A DNA stretch of 64,000 nt from the NCBI GenBank assembly GCA_025210235.1, contig JAOASG010000063.1, positions 62,001-126,000 of the forward strand. The letters run 5' to 3'. The notes below the pieces were generated by a model. It did not search any database. It was not told the origin of the DNA and was given only the letters and a program-made list of their open reading frames with translations. How positions within the stretch are numbered: position 1 is the first letter of the stretch; each line of letters starts with the position of its first letter. The position numbers and the translations under genes are program-made. Shown piece after piece: positions 28,439 to 37,260 of this stretch. Source of the stretch: Vallitalea sp. GTDB taxonomy: Bacteria > Bacillota > Clostridia > Lachnospirales > Vallitaleaceae.

Positions 28439-29176
28439 TTAATGATTATTATTAAATTCTACCATGTTTTTACGATATCTAGTTGGAACAAATTGTCGTT
28501 GTAATCTTAGATTTTTTCTTTCTTTTATACTTATATGTTCAAAATACCCTTTCCACATTTCCTGAAACTTTTTTTCTTTTTTTGATATAAAAATTTTTTC
28601 TTGTAAATCAAAATCTGCTACTATCCATTCTTTTTTATTATAAATAACTGCTTTTTTTCTTTTTTTATCATGTATAATAAATTGTTCGTTTTTGAGTCTA
28701 TCTACAAAATGTTCTGCTAGTAGTTCTATAACATCATTATCCGGTGTTACGGGTGCATATAAACCATGACCTACTTCTTGAAACCTTAATATTCCTAGAA
28801 GCCTATGCCTTTCCTTAGATACTTGTGATGATAGTTTATGAACATTTATAACATCTTTGTTCGTATGATCGTTATCTATTTTATAACCCATCTTAAATCC
28901 TAACTCAAGATATTTTAATATATAATAATCTTTTCTATAATCATTTGATAAGAACGTATAATATACATTCATCATAGCTTCATCAGATATTTTATTCCAT
29001 ATAGCATAATATACTTTTTTCGCCTTTATATCATCCGTTGGAATATATAATTCTTCTTCTAATAACTCCATTTCATATATATCTTCCCAATATATACCTG
29101 ACACTTTTTTTGTATAATAATGTTCATATATACATGTTAATAAGCCATTAAAAGTTCCATCATGTAAATAAACCAT
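28439..29176 (-). CDS. Partner protein of DNA-repair radical SAM enzyme (TIGR03915-type)
   Basis: 245 residues. MVYLHDGTFNGLLTCIYEHY start is the hallmark of the TIGR03915/DUF4130 family, which resembles the uracil-DNA-glycosylase-like accessory and nearly always sits beside the radical SAM protein TIGR03916. The start is the ATG at 29176 with AAGGAT; a TTG at 29209 also in frame lies before the ribosome site. The C-terminal MWKGYFEHISIKERKNLRLQ is conserved in the family. It follows the radical SAM gene by 76 bp and probably shares the SOS promoter. Confidence 0.9.
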   Translation of the reverse strand: MVYLHDGTFNGLLTCIYEHYYTKKVSGIYWEDIYEMELLEEELYIPTDDIKAKKVYYAIWNKISDEAMMNVYYTFLSNDYRKDYYILKYLELGFKMGYKIDNDHTNKDVINVHKLSSQVSKERHRLLGILRFQEVGHGLYAPVTPDNDVIELLAEHFVDRLKNEQFIIHDKKRKKAVIYNKKEWIVADFDLQEKIFISKKEKKFQEMWKGYFEHISIKERKNLRLQRQFVPTRYRKNMVEFNNNH

Positions 29177-29252
29177 CAAATCAATCCTTATTATTATAGG
29201 TAATTGCAAAACTAGTAATTATAATTCTTTACATACAATATGCAGTTCTATC

Positions 29253-30497
29253 TTATTGATTTATTCTCAGTTCCAATTGTTCATATGGTGGTAAGGGATT
29301 CAATATATTTTTAATAGTTTCTGGTTCAAGATTTTTTTCCCCATAATACTTCCCATTACATGTTATAAAAAATCTTGCTCGTTTAACTACAACTCCTATT
29401 TTTTTCAAGTCTTCATAAGTAATATTTCTAACTTTTCTTTGGTTTAGTATTCTTCTTGCAGAAACTAATCCTATGCCAGGTATTCTTAATAATTCATTTA
29501 GTGATACTTTATTTATTTCTTTTGGAAACTCATGAATATTACGAAACGCCCACATTATTTTGGGATCAAAGTCTAAATCAAAATTAGGATTTTCTTTATC
29601 TAATAATTCTTTTGCCTCAAATTTATAGAATCTTAATAGCCAATCAGCTTGATATAGTCTATTTTCTCTGATCATAGGAGTTGCACCTGTAGATATAGCA
29701 GGTAGATTACCGCCTTTATTAACAGGAACATATGCTGAAAAATATACCCGTTTCAAACTAAACCTTTTATATAGTTGATCGGTAATATTTATCATAGAGA
29801 AATCACTTTCATTTGTAGCACCAACAATCATTTGAGTAGATTGTCCAGCTGGTACAAATTTTTTGGCATTTTTAAAATGAGATAATTCATATTTTGATTG
29901 ATTAATCTGATCTTTTATCTGATTCATTGGTAAAAATAATTTCTTCATTGATTTCTGCGGTGCTAATAATTTAAGCCCATCTTCTGTTGGTAATTCAATG
30001 TTAACACTCATTCTATCAGCAAGCTCTCCTGCTTGATGTATCAATATTTCATCAGCTCCAGGTATAGCTTTTACATGAATATATCCAGCAAAATGATATT
30101 TGTTTCTAAGTATCAATAGTGTTTTTATTATTTTCTCCATTGTATAATTAGGGTTTTTCTCTATAGCTGAACTTAAAAATAATCCTTCAATATAATTTCT
30201 TCTGTAAAATTCAATAGTAAGTTCAGCTACCTCTTCTGGTGTAAAACTTGCTCTATCAACGTCATTACTAAGTCTATTAACACAATACTCACAATCGTAT
30301 ACGCAAAAATTAGTTAATAATATTTTTAATAATGAAATACATCTTCCATCAGAAGACCAAGCATGACAAATACCACTTGCCGCTGAATTACCAATAGCTC
30401 CTGTATTTTTTTTATTCAGACCACTAGATGCACATGAAACATCATATTTTGCTGCATCTGCTAACACTTGCAATTTATCTAATATACTTTTTTTCAT
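29253..30497 (-). CDS. Putative DNA modification/repair radical SAM protein (TIGR03916-type)
   Basis: 414 residues. The radical SAM motif C65-x3-C69-x2-C72 lies in FCVYDCEYCVNR; extra cysteines CRC/CASSG earlier may bind another cluster. A helix-hairpin-helix DNA-binding segment LLRIPGIGLVSARRIL (about 335-350) sits near the C-terminus. The family is predicted to repair or modify DNA, but its reaction is not established. A LexA-type box overlaps its promoter: the -35 TTGCAG (30543-30538 in reverse) and -10 TATAAT, with 17-bp spacing, straddle the box end. First gene of a two-gene unit. Confidence 0.92.
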   Translation of the reverse strand: MKKSILDKLQVLADAAKYDVSCASSGLNKKNTGAIGNSAASGICHAWSSDGRCISLLKILLTNFCVYDCEYCVNRLSNDVDRASFTPEEVAELTIEFYRRNYIEGLFLSSAIEKNPNYTMEKIIKTLLILRNKYHFAGYIHVKAIPGADEILIHQAGELADRMSVNIELPTEDGLKLLAPQKSMKKLFLPMNQIKDQINQSKYELSHFKNAKKFVPAGQSTQMIVGATNESDFSMINITDQLYKRFSLKRVYFSAYVPVNKGGNLPAISTGATPMIRENRLYQADWLLRFYKFEAKELLDKENPNFDLDFDPKIMWAFRNIHEFPKEINKVSLNELLRIPGIGLVSARRILNQRKVRNITYEDLKKIGVVVKRARFFITCNGKYYGEKNLEPETIKNILNPLPPYEQLELRINQ

Positions 30498-30538
30498 ATC
30501 ATCACCATTTATATTATATCAAATAATCAGCTAACCTG

Positions 30539-30552
30539 CAAACATATGTTCG
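30539..30552 (-). promoter_or_regulatory. LexA (SOS) box for the radical SAM repair genes
   Basis: Read on the minus strand CGAACATATGTTTG matches the Gram-positive consensus CGAACRNRYGTTCG at 13 of 14 positions. It lies 42 bp upstream of the start codon and overlaps a TTGCAG -35 element. Confidence 0.8.
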
Positions 30553-30678
30553 TTGGTGTCAGGCTAATATATAGTCATTTTTAAATGCTTACATTCTATC
30601 CATTATCTATAAATATTTCTAGTAATTTGATTAAAACTATACTATTAACTTAGTATTGCAAATTCAGGAAATATTAAA

Positions 30679-30706
30679 TTTACTTTTATGTATTGTATGT
30701 TATAAT
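30679..30706 (+). promoter_or_regulatory. Promoter of the small toxin-like gene
   Basis: -35 TTTACT (30679-30684), 16-bp spacer and -10 TATAAT (30701-30706). The start is expected near 30713, giving a leader of about 63 bases before the small ORF. Confidence 0.6.
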
Positions 30707-30775
30707 AATGATAAGGACATATGGACGTGTTCCTCTTACCAACCTTACGCAATAGCAAAAGGGGGTGAGAGTTAT

Positions 30776-30886
30776 ATGAAGAGAGATACGAAAGATAAAC
30801 TAAAAACGCTCCTGACTCACATTTCAGAAGCGTTTATAGTGAAACTTATTGTTTCAATCATCATTAAACTAATTTTTAGTAATTAG
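30776..30886 (+). CDS. 36-residue putative type I toxin peptide
   Basis: ATG at 30776 follows GGGGGTGAG. The peptide has a basic, Lys-rich N-terminal half (KRDTKDKLKTLL) and a hydrophobic C-terminal half (FIVKLIVSIIIKLIFSN), so it should enter or disrupt membranes. The longer frame from 30656 lacks a good start and is probably not used. Features of a toxin mRNA are present: leader CTCTTACC (30733-30740) can cover the ribosome site GGTGAGAG (30764-30771), and ACGTGTTCCTCT (30725-30736) pairs with AGAGGGACACGT (30911-30922) near the 3-prime end. An antisense RNA overlaps the 3-prime half. No named family is recognised. Confidence 0.7.
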   Translation: MKRDTKDKLKTLLTHISEAFIVKLIVSIIIKLIFSN

Positions 30887-30937
30887 AGAATACGGCATTA
30901 TTCTCCTTTTAGAGGGACACGTTTAGTGTCCTTTTCT
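30804..30937 (-). ncRNA. Probable antisense RNA antitoxin
   Basis: A minus-strand promoter has -35 TTGCAA (30972-30967), a 17-bp spacer and -10 TATTAT (30949-30944), so RNA would begin near 30937. It would end at a hairpin AAACGCT (30835-30829)/AGCGTTT (30810-30804) followed by TTTTT, inside the small toxin-like gene. The RNA of about 134 bases is fully complementary to the 3-prime half of the toxin mRNA, the arrangement known for BsrG/SR4 and TxpA/RatA. Confidence 0.6.
30886..30935 (+). terminator. Tandem terminators of the toxin-like mRNA
   Basis: First stem GAGAATA/TATTCTC (30886-30892, 30899-30905) with TTTT after it; second stem GGACAC/GTGTCC (30915-30920, 30926-30931) with TTTTC after it. 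The second stem competes with the long-range pairing to the leader. Confidence 0.75.
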
Positions 30938-31032
30938 AATTTTATAATACCTCAAACCAAAGTATATTGCAATACTTAGATAGTCTTTATTATTATTTCC
31001 TTTATAGTTATTTATATTCATAAAATTAATTA

Positions 31033-31098
31033 ATCAACTTTTCCACATCAATATTCTATGCAGACAAGCTAATTATAAGGCTTTGCGGAATAAAAAAA
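31033..31098 (+). repeat. Left half copy of the MITE-like repeat
   Basis: ATCAACTTTTCCACATCAAT and the following 40 bp match the left half of the 151-bp element (for instance GCTAATTATAAGGCTTTGC). The right half is missing and the sequence runs into the end of the oxidoreductase gene. Confidence 0.75.
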
Positions 31099-31120
31099 GG
31101 CAAAACATCTTATACAATAT

Positions 31121-33367
31121 TTACAACACGCTACTTTCATCTCTAGCTTTTAATCTTTCCCATCTTCTATCTACTTCTTTTTGAATATCGTTTAATAAAT
31201 CTTCATACTTAGGTTTTGTTAGATGTTTTGTTCTTCCCATCATGCTAAAAAACTCACCCATTGATATTTTTTTATTTTTAGTTTCTGGATTATAAGTAAT
31301 AGTGGTTATTCCATTTTCAATTTCATATAAAGGATGATAACAACTATTTACTCCTGCTTCAATAACCTTTCTTTCATATCGTGGTTCATCTCCCCAGTTT
31401 AGTGGACAGGCAGATAGTGTTTTTATAAAAGATAAACCATACTCCGAAGCATATTTTTGAGCTTTTGCAGCCTTCCTTATAAAATCCATTGGAATTGATT
31501 CAGCGACTGTTGCCACATAAGGAATATTAGTTGCCGCAAAAAGTAATGGAGTATCTTTATTATAATTTGACTTTCCTGCTTGCGCTGGACCTACATGAGA
31601 TGTAGATGTTTTTGCTCCTCTTGGTGATGAATATGATAGTTGATACCCTGTATTCATATAACCACCATTATCATATTCCATTATTATCATTTTATGATTA
31701 CGAAGTGCTGCACCAAGAGCTGCTCCCATACCAATGTCTAGTCCGCCATCTCCACTAACCATAATAAATGTGAAGTCATCACCTTCCGGTATTTCTCCTC
31801 TTCTTTGTTTCTCGTGAAACATTTCGACAAGACCTGACAATGTAGCTCCACCATTTTGAAATAAATTATGAATATAACTTACTTTAAATGCAGTTTGAGG
31901 ATAAGGTGTTGTTACAACCATTCCACATCCTGTTTGAAATAATAATACTACATTACCTTCAATACCTTTTAATAATAAATTCACATTAACAGGAATACCG
32001 CAACCTGGACAAGCTCCACTACCTGGCCCCCAGCGTTTAGGCATCTTTGTAGCTAGTTTAGGAGTACCGCCTTTTACATTAAATCTTCCTGTTTCTTCAT
32101 CTTTAATTACTTGTGTTATTCCTGGCGATGACTCTTCTTTTGTTATAGGCTTAAATAATTGAATGGGTTCATAATTTTCATTTCCTTTATAATTACCATA
32201 ATAATCAAATCTATTTTCCACCTTATTTGTTTTAGCAATTTCTAGTGCTCTATCTAACATCTCTATAGCATCTTCTATATAAAAGTCTTTACCACTAAGT
32301 CCATAAACTAACGAAGCTACTTCAATGTTTGATTTAAAATCTTGAAGTGTAGCTTTTAACTCCATAGATAAATTTCCACCATTAGCACCATAACTATCTT
32401 GTCTATCTGCGACAATTATTGCCTTTGTGTTTTTTACCATTTCATAGATTTCATCTTTGTACCATGGTCTTAGTGTGTTAACTGCAAATACGCCAACTTT
32501 TTTCCCTTCTTTTCTAAGTTCATCAACCGCTAAAATAGCAGTATCAAAACTTGATCCAATAATGAATAAAGCTGCCTCGGCATCTTCCATTTTATAACCT
32601 TCTACTACATCATAGGTCCTACCTGATAGTTCACCGTATTCTCTTAATACATCTTTAATAACATCTCTTGAATCATTCATTGCTTGATGTAATTGAAATT
32701 TATTATTAATAAGGTCTGGTTCATTCATATATGAACCCATTGTAATTGGTTTATCCGGATCAAGCAAATGATATTTGGCTTCATATTTCCCAATAAAATT
32801 CTGTACGTCTTCATCTTTTGCAAAAACATTAGCTCTTCTTTTTTGATGACTAGTAAAAAATCCATCAAAAGCAACTATAACTGGTAGCTTAACTTTTTCA
32901 GCAATCTTCAACGCACATATATTCATATCATAGACTCTTTGAGGATCTTTTGCAAAAAGAATAATCCATCCCGCATTTAATGTATACATTATATCACTAT
33001 GGTCACCTTTTATAGAAAGTGGTCCTGATACTGTACGACATACGATATTAAGAACCATTGGTAATCTTGTACCAGACTGAACTGGTAATTGTTCTAAAGC
33101 ATATAATAATCCATTTGCCGAAGTAGCATTAAATACACGTCCACCTCCAGCAGTAGCTCCATAACATATACCAGCTGCTCCATGTTCTCCGTCCCCTGGT
33201 ATCATAACTACGTCATGTTCTCCTTCTGCTTTTAATAAATCAAGGTGTTCTGCTATCTTTGTAGATGGAGTTATTGGATAATACCCCATTACATGATAAT
33301 TTATTTGCTTTGCAGCATAAGCCGCTAACTCATTTCCGCTATCAAATACAATTTTTTGTTCAACCAT
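31121..33367 (-). CDS. 2-oxoacid:ferredoxin oxidoreductase, fused alpha-beta subunit
   Basis: 748 residues. N-terminal alpha (pyrimidine-binding) domain with GYYPITPSTKI and, from about residue 450, a beta TPP domain with CPGCG, SGDGGLDIGMGAALGAALR and YDNGGYMNTG, the metal-diphosphate motif. In most anaerobes these are two chains; here they are joined in one. Together with the gamma-delta protein encoded upstream it would oxidise a 2-oxoacid (pyruvate, 2-oxoisovalerate or similar) and reduce ferredoxin. Substrate cannot be fixed from sequence. Start ATG at 33367, six bases into a longer TTG frame, because AAGGAGG sits 8 bp ahead of it. Confidence 0.9.
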   Translation of the reverse strand: MVEQKIVFDSGNELAAYAAKQINYHVMGYYPITPSTKIAEHLDLLKAEGEHDVVMIPGDGEHGAAGICYGATAGGGRVFNATSANGLLYALEQLPVQSGTRLPMVLNIVCRTVSGPLSIKGDHSDIMYTLNAGWIILFAKDPQRVYDMNICALKIAEKVKLPVIVAFDGFFTSHQKRRANVFAKDEDVQNFIGKYEAKYHLLDPDKPITMGSYMNEPDLINNKFQLHQAMNDSRDVIKDVLREYGELSGRTYDVVEGYKMEDAEAALFIIGSSFDTAILAVDELRKEGKKVGVFAVNTLRPWYKDEIYEMVKNTKAIIVADRQDSYGANGGNLSMELKATLQDFKSNIEVASLVYGLSGKDFYIEDAIEMLDRALEIAKTNKVENRFDYYGNYKGNENYEPIQLFKPITKEESSPGITQVIKDEETGRFNVKGGTPKLATKMPKRWGPGSGACPGCGIPVNVNLLLKGIEGNVVLLFQTGCGMVVTTPYPQTAFKVSYIHNLFQNGGATLSGLVEMFHEKQRRGEIPEGDDFTFIMVSGDGGLDIGMGAALGAALRNHKMIIMEYDNGGYMNTGYQLSYSSPRGAKTSTSHVGPAQAGKSNYNKDTPLLFAATNIPYVATVAESIPMDFIRKAAKAQKYASEYGLSFIKTLSACPLNWGDEPRYERKVIEAGVNSCYHPLYEIENGITTITYNPETKNKKISMGEFFSMMGRTKHLTKPKYEDLLNDIQKEVDRRWERLKARDESSVL

Positions 33368-33402
33368 TCCCAAATCCTCCTTATTGCCGTATTTTTAGTT
33401 AA

Positions 33403-33443
33403 GTAATTGCAAAACTATATTCCGTTGATTCTTTAATACAATA
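33403..33443 (+). repeat. GTAATTG-type 43-bp repeat copy
   Basis: GTAATTGCAAAACTATATTC and GTTGATTCTTTAATACAAT match the consensus of the family seen at 56701-56743 (in reverse). It lies between the two subunits of the 2-oxoacid oxidoreductase operon. Confidence 0.75.
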
Positions 33444-33485
33444 TGTTGGGTTCCCACTTCTAATAAGAAGTAAGTCTTTAGATTT

Positions 33486-34544
33486 CTAATTTCCACTTTC
33501 TGTATTTACAATAGAATTAGCTCCCGCATCTTCAAATTTCATAGACTCCACAATTAAATCTTTATTTCTTACATGTATATTCCATATATCATAATCTCTT
33601 TCTAATTCGGCTGTCAATGCTGCTGTAGGACATACTTCTACACATCGTAAACACCCTTTACAGTGATGGTAATCTGGTCCTTTATTCACCATTGCCTGTT
33701 TTCCTTTATACTCTCCTTCTACAAACTGAAAAACCATATCTGGACATGTTGTATCACATAATCCACAATGTATACATTTATCTTCATGAAATATAGGGAC
33801 ATATCCTTCTCTACTAGCTGTTAAATCGTTGGTTACTGTACTACCTGGTATAATATTTACCCCACCTATAGGTGCATTTTCATATCCCCAATCTCTCTTA
33901 ACTTCTTCATATTCTTGATAAGGATATTTTCCGTCGTTTTCAATCTTTATTTTATTTAGCTCTTCATATCCTCTTCTAACTCCAGCTAAATTCCCTTCAA
34001 GTGCAGCTGGATATTTTTTACCAATTGTATCTTTAACTACTTCTTCTAAAGACTCTAATGTTATAAATCCAGTCGCTTTCCCAATTGCACCTAACATAAC
34101 CATATTAATTCTTGTATTTTCTTCTAGTGCTATTTTTAAAGCGTCAATACATACTAATGTTCCTCCATGCATTTTAAGATGATCTCTAACTTTGTTAGGT
34201 TCTTCACTGGTATTAATAACAACCATTGTATTTTCATCAACACCTGCCATTACAGATACTTTACCAGCTAATCGCTCATGAAAAATTCCTAGAACATGAG
34301 GTTTTTCTACTGGACTATTTATCCTTATTTCCATATTAGGATCGCAATATCTAACAAAAGCCTTTACTGGTGTACCTTTCTTCTCAGAACCATAACTTGC
34401 AAAATTAGAACTATTAAGTCCTAGGTATAGAGCGCCTAACTCTCCTAAAATTTTCCCACTTAAATTTGCTCCTAATCCCCCAATACTTTCTAACCTAATT
34501 TCATAGAAGCCATGTTCATTTGTAACAGGTAACTTTACAGTCAT
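33486..34544 (-). CDS. 2-oxoacid:ferredoxin oxidoreductase, fused gamma-delta subunit
   Basis: 352 residues. The gamma domain (about 1-190, RLESIGGLGANLSGKILGE) binds and transfers to the catalytic part; the delta domain has two 4Fe-4S motifs CIHCGLCDTTCP and CKGCLRCVEVCP (about 257-308). It feeds electrons to ferredoxin. GGAGGAAGG precedes the ATG. It is the first gene; the alpha-beta gene follows after a 118-bp spacer containing a repeat copy. Confidence 0.92.
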   Translation of the reverse strand: MTVKLPVTNEHGFYEIRLESIGGLGANLSGKILGELGALYLGLNSSNFASYGSEKKGTPVKAFVRYCDPNMEIRINSPVEKPHVLGIFHERLAGKVSVMAGVDENTMVVINTSEEPNKVRDHLKMHGGTLVCIDALKIALEENTRINMVMLGAIGKATGFITLESLEEVVKDTIGKKYPAALEGNLAGVRRGYEELNKIKIENDGKYPYQEYEEVKRDWGYENAPIGGVNIIPGSTVTNDLTASREGYVPIFHEDKCIHCGLCDTTCPDMVFQFVEGEYKGKQAMVNKGPDYHHCKGCLRCVEVCPTAALTAELERDYDIWNIHVRNKDLIVESMKFEDAGANSIVNTESGN

Positions 34545-34673
34545 TTCCCTTCCTCCTTTAATGTTTAAGTCGTTTATAAGTTTATATACTCAAACTTAGT
34601 ACTACTATTAATCATTTTATCCCCATAGCACTAAATTTTGATTGAATAATCAGTATGAATACCAATGAGCCTA

Positions 34674-34782
34674 GCGAAGATGGTATAGGGTAATATGGAG
34701 CAGCGAGCCATGGACGGCGAGTTCAGCTGTTTAAACATGACGTTTAATCTGCTGACGGAATATTACCCTATACCATCTTCGC
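34674..34782. repeat. 23-bp perfect inverted repeat enclosing a GC-rich 63-base loop
   Basis: GCGAAGATGGTATAGGGTAATAT (34674-34696 region; arms of 23 bp) and its exact complement (34760-34782) enclose 63 bases that are clearly richer in GC than the flanks. The loop carries GAGCAG/CTGCT and TTAAACATGACGTTTAA sub-stems. No coding frame. It sits between the oxidoreductase and a membrane gene. Confidence 0.85.
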
Positions 34783-34877
34783 GGAAACCTATTTTCTAGA
34801 AAAGCGAACGTTATTCTATTATGTTAAACATTACCTATTTCAGTATAAGTAAAATCAAATTGGAATATACCTCTTTT

Positions 34878-34922
34878 AAAAAAATCATCATACCATTTGA
34901 TTTAATTATGATATGATGATTT
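34878..34922 (-). terminator. Terminator after the 243-residue membrane protein
   Basis: AATCATCATA (34883-34892) and TATGATGATT (34913-34922); on the minus strand it is followed by seven Ts, 38 bp after the gene's stop. Confidence 0.8.
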
Positions 34923-34960
34923 ATTAGATAAACTAACCTGCTACATAAAAGCATTATATT

Positions 34961-35692
34961 TTAAGACATGATTTCTTTAATAACGTCCTCAAGAACTTTC
35001 TCATCTAATTTAGGACTTTTTCTTTTTGATATTTTTGTATTGTTTGAAATATTTTCATCCCTGTTCCTACTAAATTTAGTGTAGTCTTTGATATTTTCAA
35101 TATTTTTTTTATCTTTTTTATTAAATTTTTTAATTTCTTTATTCTTACTATAACCTTCATTGGCAATCTTAACCCCATTCATAACGATTTGTAATTCGTT
35201 ATCTAAATGATTACACATATATATTATTGCTACTTCCTTCTTATCGTCTATTCTACAAATCATTCTTATCCCTAATAATAATAACCCTAATATTAATCCT
35301 ACTATACCACATATTAAGACATTTGGTAAGTTAGATAGATAAACTTTATTCATTAATGCTATTTCTAAAAAAGTAAATGTTAATCCAATTAATATTACAA
35401 AATATAACGTATTAACTGCAAGGTCTTCTAATATATATATTGGAATCTTATTAACCTTTATATTATAAAAATATTTTTCAATAAATATCTTCGTATTTAT
35501 AGGTTTATTCCCTGAAACTACTCTATGTCTATATTGATGTTCTATTAACATTACATCCTTGTCCATAAATTTCCCATCAATTGTTTTTAGTATACCATTA
35601 TACTTATTATTAGCTGATAAACAACTAAATACACCAACAATAAAAACAAAAAATACAATTGAACAAACTAATAAATTTATCATATCATACAT
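34961..35692 (-). CDS. Unknown membrane protein
   Basis: 243 residues. Three hydrophobic segments: about 3-24, 88-112 and 118-140, then a charged Lys/Asn-rich cytoplasmic tail. The start is the ATG at 35692, because GGAAGGGGAG lies just upstream; an in-frame TTG at 35710 precedes that site. It is transcribed alone, with a terminator behind it. No family is recognised. Confidence 0.75.
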   Translation of the reverse strand: MYDMINLLVCSIVFFVFIVGVFSCLSANNKYNGILKTIDGKFMDKDVMLIEHQYRHRVVSGNKPINTKIFIEKYFYNIKVNKIPIYILEDLAVNTLYFVILIGLTFTFLEIALMNKVYLSNLPNVLICGIVGLILGLLLLGIRMICRIDDKKEVAIIYMCNHLDNELQIVMNGVKIANEGYSKNKEIKKFNKKDKKNIENIKDYTKFSRNRDENISNNTKISKRKSPKLDEKVLEDVIKEIMS

Positions 35693-35780
35693 ACAAAACT
35701 CCCCTTCCAATTATTTACAATTTTAATTATACAACACCATTGTGTTTTTGGAAAGGGATTATTTGTAAATTATTTACATT

Positions 35781-36479
35781 TTATACAAGTTCTACAATTC
35801 CTTCTATTATTTTAGTAGAATTATCTGCTGCAATCTGTGTAAATTCAGCAAAATTAATCTCTGCTGAATTATCAGCTTTATCAGATATTGATCTTATAAT
35901 AACAAATGGTATTTTATTAAGATAACAAACATGAGCTATAGAAGCTCCTTCCATCTCTGTGCAAAATGCTTCAAAATTACTTAATAGTTGTTCTTTTGTT
36001 TTTATATCAGAAATAAATTGATCACCACTTACTATTCTTTCTACGTACACATGATGGTTTGTAATCTTTTGCTTACTTGCTTCTCTAGCAAGTTCCATAA
36101 GCTTTTCATCTGCACTAAAACAACTAACATCCATTCTTGGTATGTCTCCAAGTTTATATCCAAATCCCGTTGCATCCATATCATGTTGAAGGGCATCTTT
36201 TGAAATAACAATATCTCCTATCTCTAGTTCATTGCTAACAGCACCTGCAACACCTGTATTTATTATCATATCTACATTAAATTTATCAATCATTAATTGA
36301 GTACATACTGCCGCATTTACTTTTCCAATACCACATCTAACTACAACAACATCTTTATCATACATTTTACCTATATAAAATTCTAGGCTAGCAAACTTTT
36401 CTACCTTATCGATTACCATTTTTTCTTTTAAAACAGCCACTTCTTCTTCCATTGCACCAATAATTCCTACAATACTCAC
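35781..36479 (-). CDS. mtnN: 5'-methylthioadenosine/S-adenosylhomocysteine nucleosidase
   Basis: 232 residues. Family motifs MSIVGIIGAMEEEVAVLK, the catalytic glutamate region in IINTGVAGAV, FCTEMEGASIAHVC (ribose-binding Glu/Met) and the catalytic Asp in IRSISDKAD. It splits methylthioadenosine and S-adenosylhomocysteine into adenine and thioribose, which recycles sulfur and allows AI-2 precursor release. GTG start with AAGGAGG. Confidence 0.95.
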   Translation of the reverse strand: MSIVGIIGAMEEEVAVLKEKMVIDKVEKFASLEFYIGKMYDKDVVVVRCGIGKVNAAVCTQLMIDKFNVDMIINTGVAGAVSNELEIGDIVISKDALQHDMDATGFGYKLGDIPRMDVSCFSADEKLMELAREASKQKITNHHVYVERIVSGDQFISDIKTKEQLLSNFEAFCTEMEGASIAHVCYLNKIPFVIIRSISDKADNSAEINFAEFTQIAADNSTKIIEGIVELV

Positions 36480-36658
36480 AAATATAGCCTCCTTGTTTAT
36501 TACTAATTTAAATTAGTTAAACTAATTCCAAAACTTATTATTATTATCTCATAATACTAGTTTTTTGTGAATACCATTCATCTCTAAATATCTGAACTAT
36601 TTTTTCACAAATAGTCTTAGTTTTCTACTTCTTCTTATTTTTTGTAGATTAATCTTAT

Positions 36659-36904
36659 TTAATAATCTTCATTTGGAAATGAATAAGCATCAACTGTAAA
36701 AATCCTATAAGACTTTGGGTCTCTCATATCATCAAGTGCAAAAGAGATTTCTTCCATGCTTGAGACATATTGATAATTACCTGTTATTGTAATATATGAA
36801 AAGTCAGTTGGCATTTCTGAACTTATTAGCACGCATTCATTCTCTATTTTATCTGCTATAAAAATCTCTTTAGGTTTTTCCAAACTATCATTTGCATTTT
36901 TCAC
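36659..36904 (-). CDS. Hypothetical small protein (low confidence)
   Basis: 81 residues beginning at a GTG with no obvious ribosome site (upstream AAGTTAT only). Acidic, soluble, no membrane segment, with DFSYITITGNYQYVS and FALDDMRDPKSYRIF. The coding look is fair but the start is not well supported and no family is recognised. Confidence 0.45.
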   Translation of the reverse strand: MKNANDSLEKPKEIFIADKIENECVLISSEMPTDFSYITITGNYQYVSSMEEISFALDDMRDPKSYRIFTVDAYSFPNEDY

Positions 36905-37260
36905 ATAACTTAATTTAGTTGTTTTTTTAATACTGCTGAATTAGCTTATATAATAAAGTCATTTCTTAACTTTTCTCTGCTAAAATTCCATCACATTTGT
37001 AGTCATATAAGCTATATATATAGTTAGCATAAAAAAATATTATCATAATTTCTAAATAATGTAAACAACGTTAAGAAATAAGCATTTAGCTTATCAATTT
37101 TTATTGCATAATAAATTTAATTAATGTATACTATTTGTTATCATTTAGGCTTTTTTATTGTAACATATTCATGTTCGTAAAAAATTTTAATATATTGTAA
37201 TCAACTGATATTTTTGCAATTATTTAGGTAATTGCAGTTTATTTAGAAAGGAGATTTTAT
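36905..37260. other. Non-coding interval without recognised feature
   Basis: AT-rich spacer. Apart from a short partial match to the GTAATTG repeat (37226-37236) and a ribosome site AAAGGAG for the gene at 37261, I see no gene or structured RNA. Confidence 0.5.

Noticed and set aside
30656..30775. Longer start for the small toxin-like gene (76 codons)
   Set aside because: The extra part includes the promoter and leader, with no ribosome site before 30656; the ATG at 30776 has GGGGGTGAG.
34797..34815. Third LexA-like box (CGAACGTTATTC)
   Set aside because: The second half-site GTTC is missing; only four bases of the right half agree.
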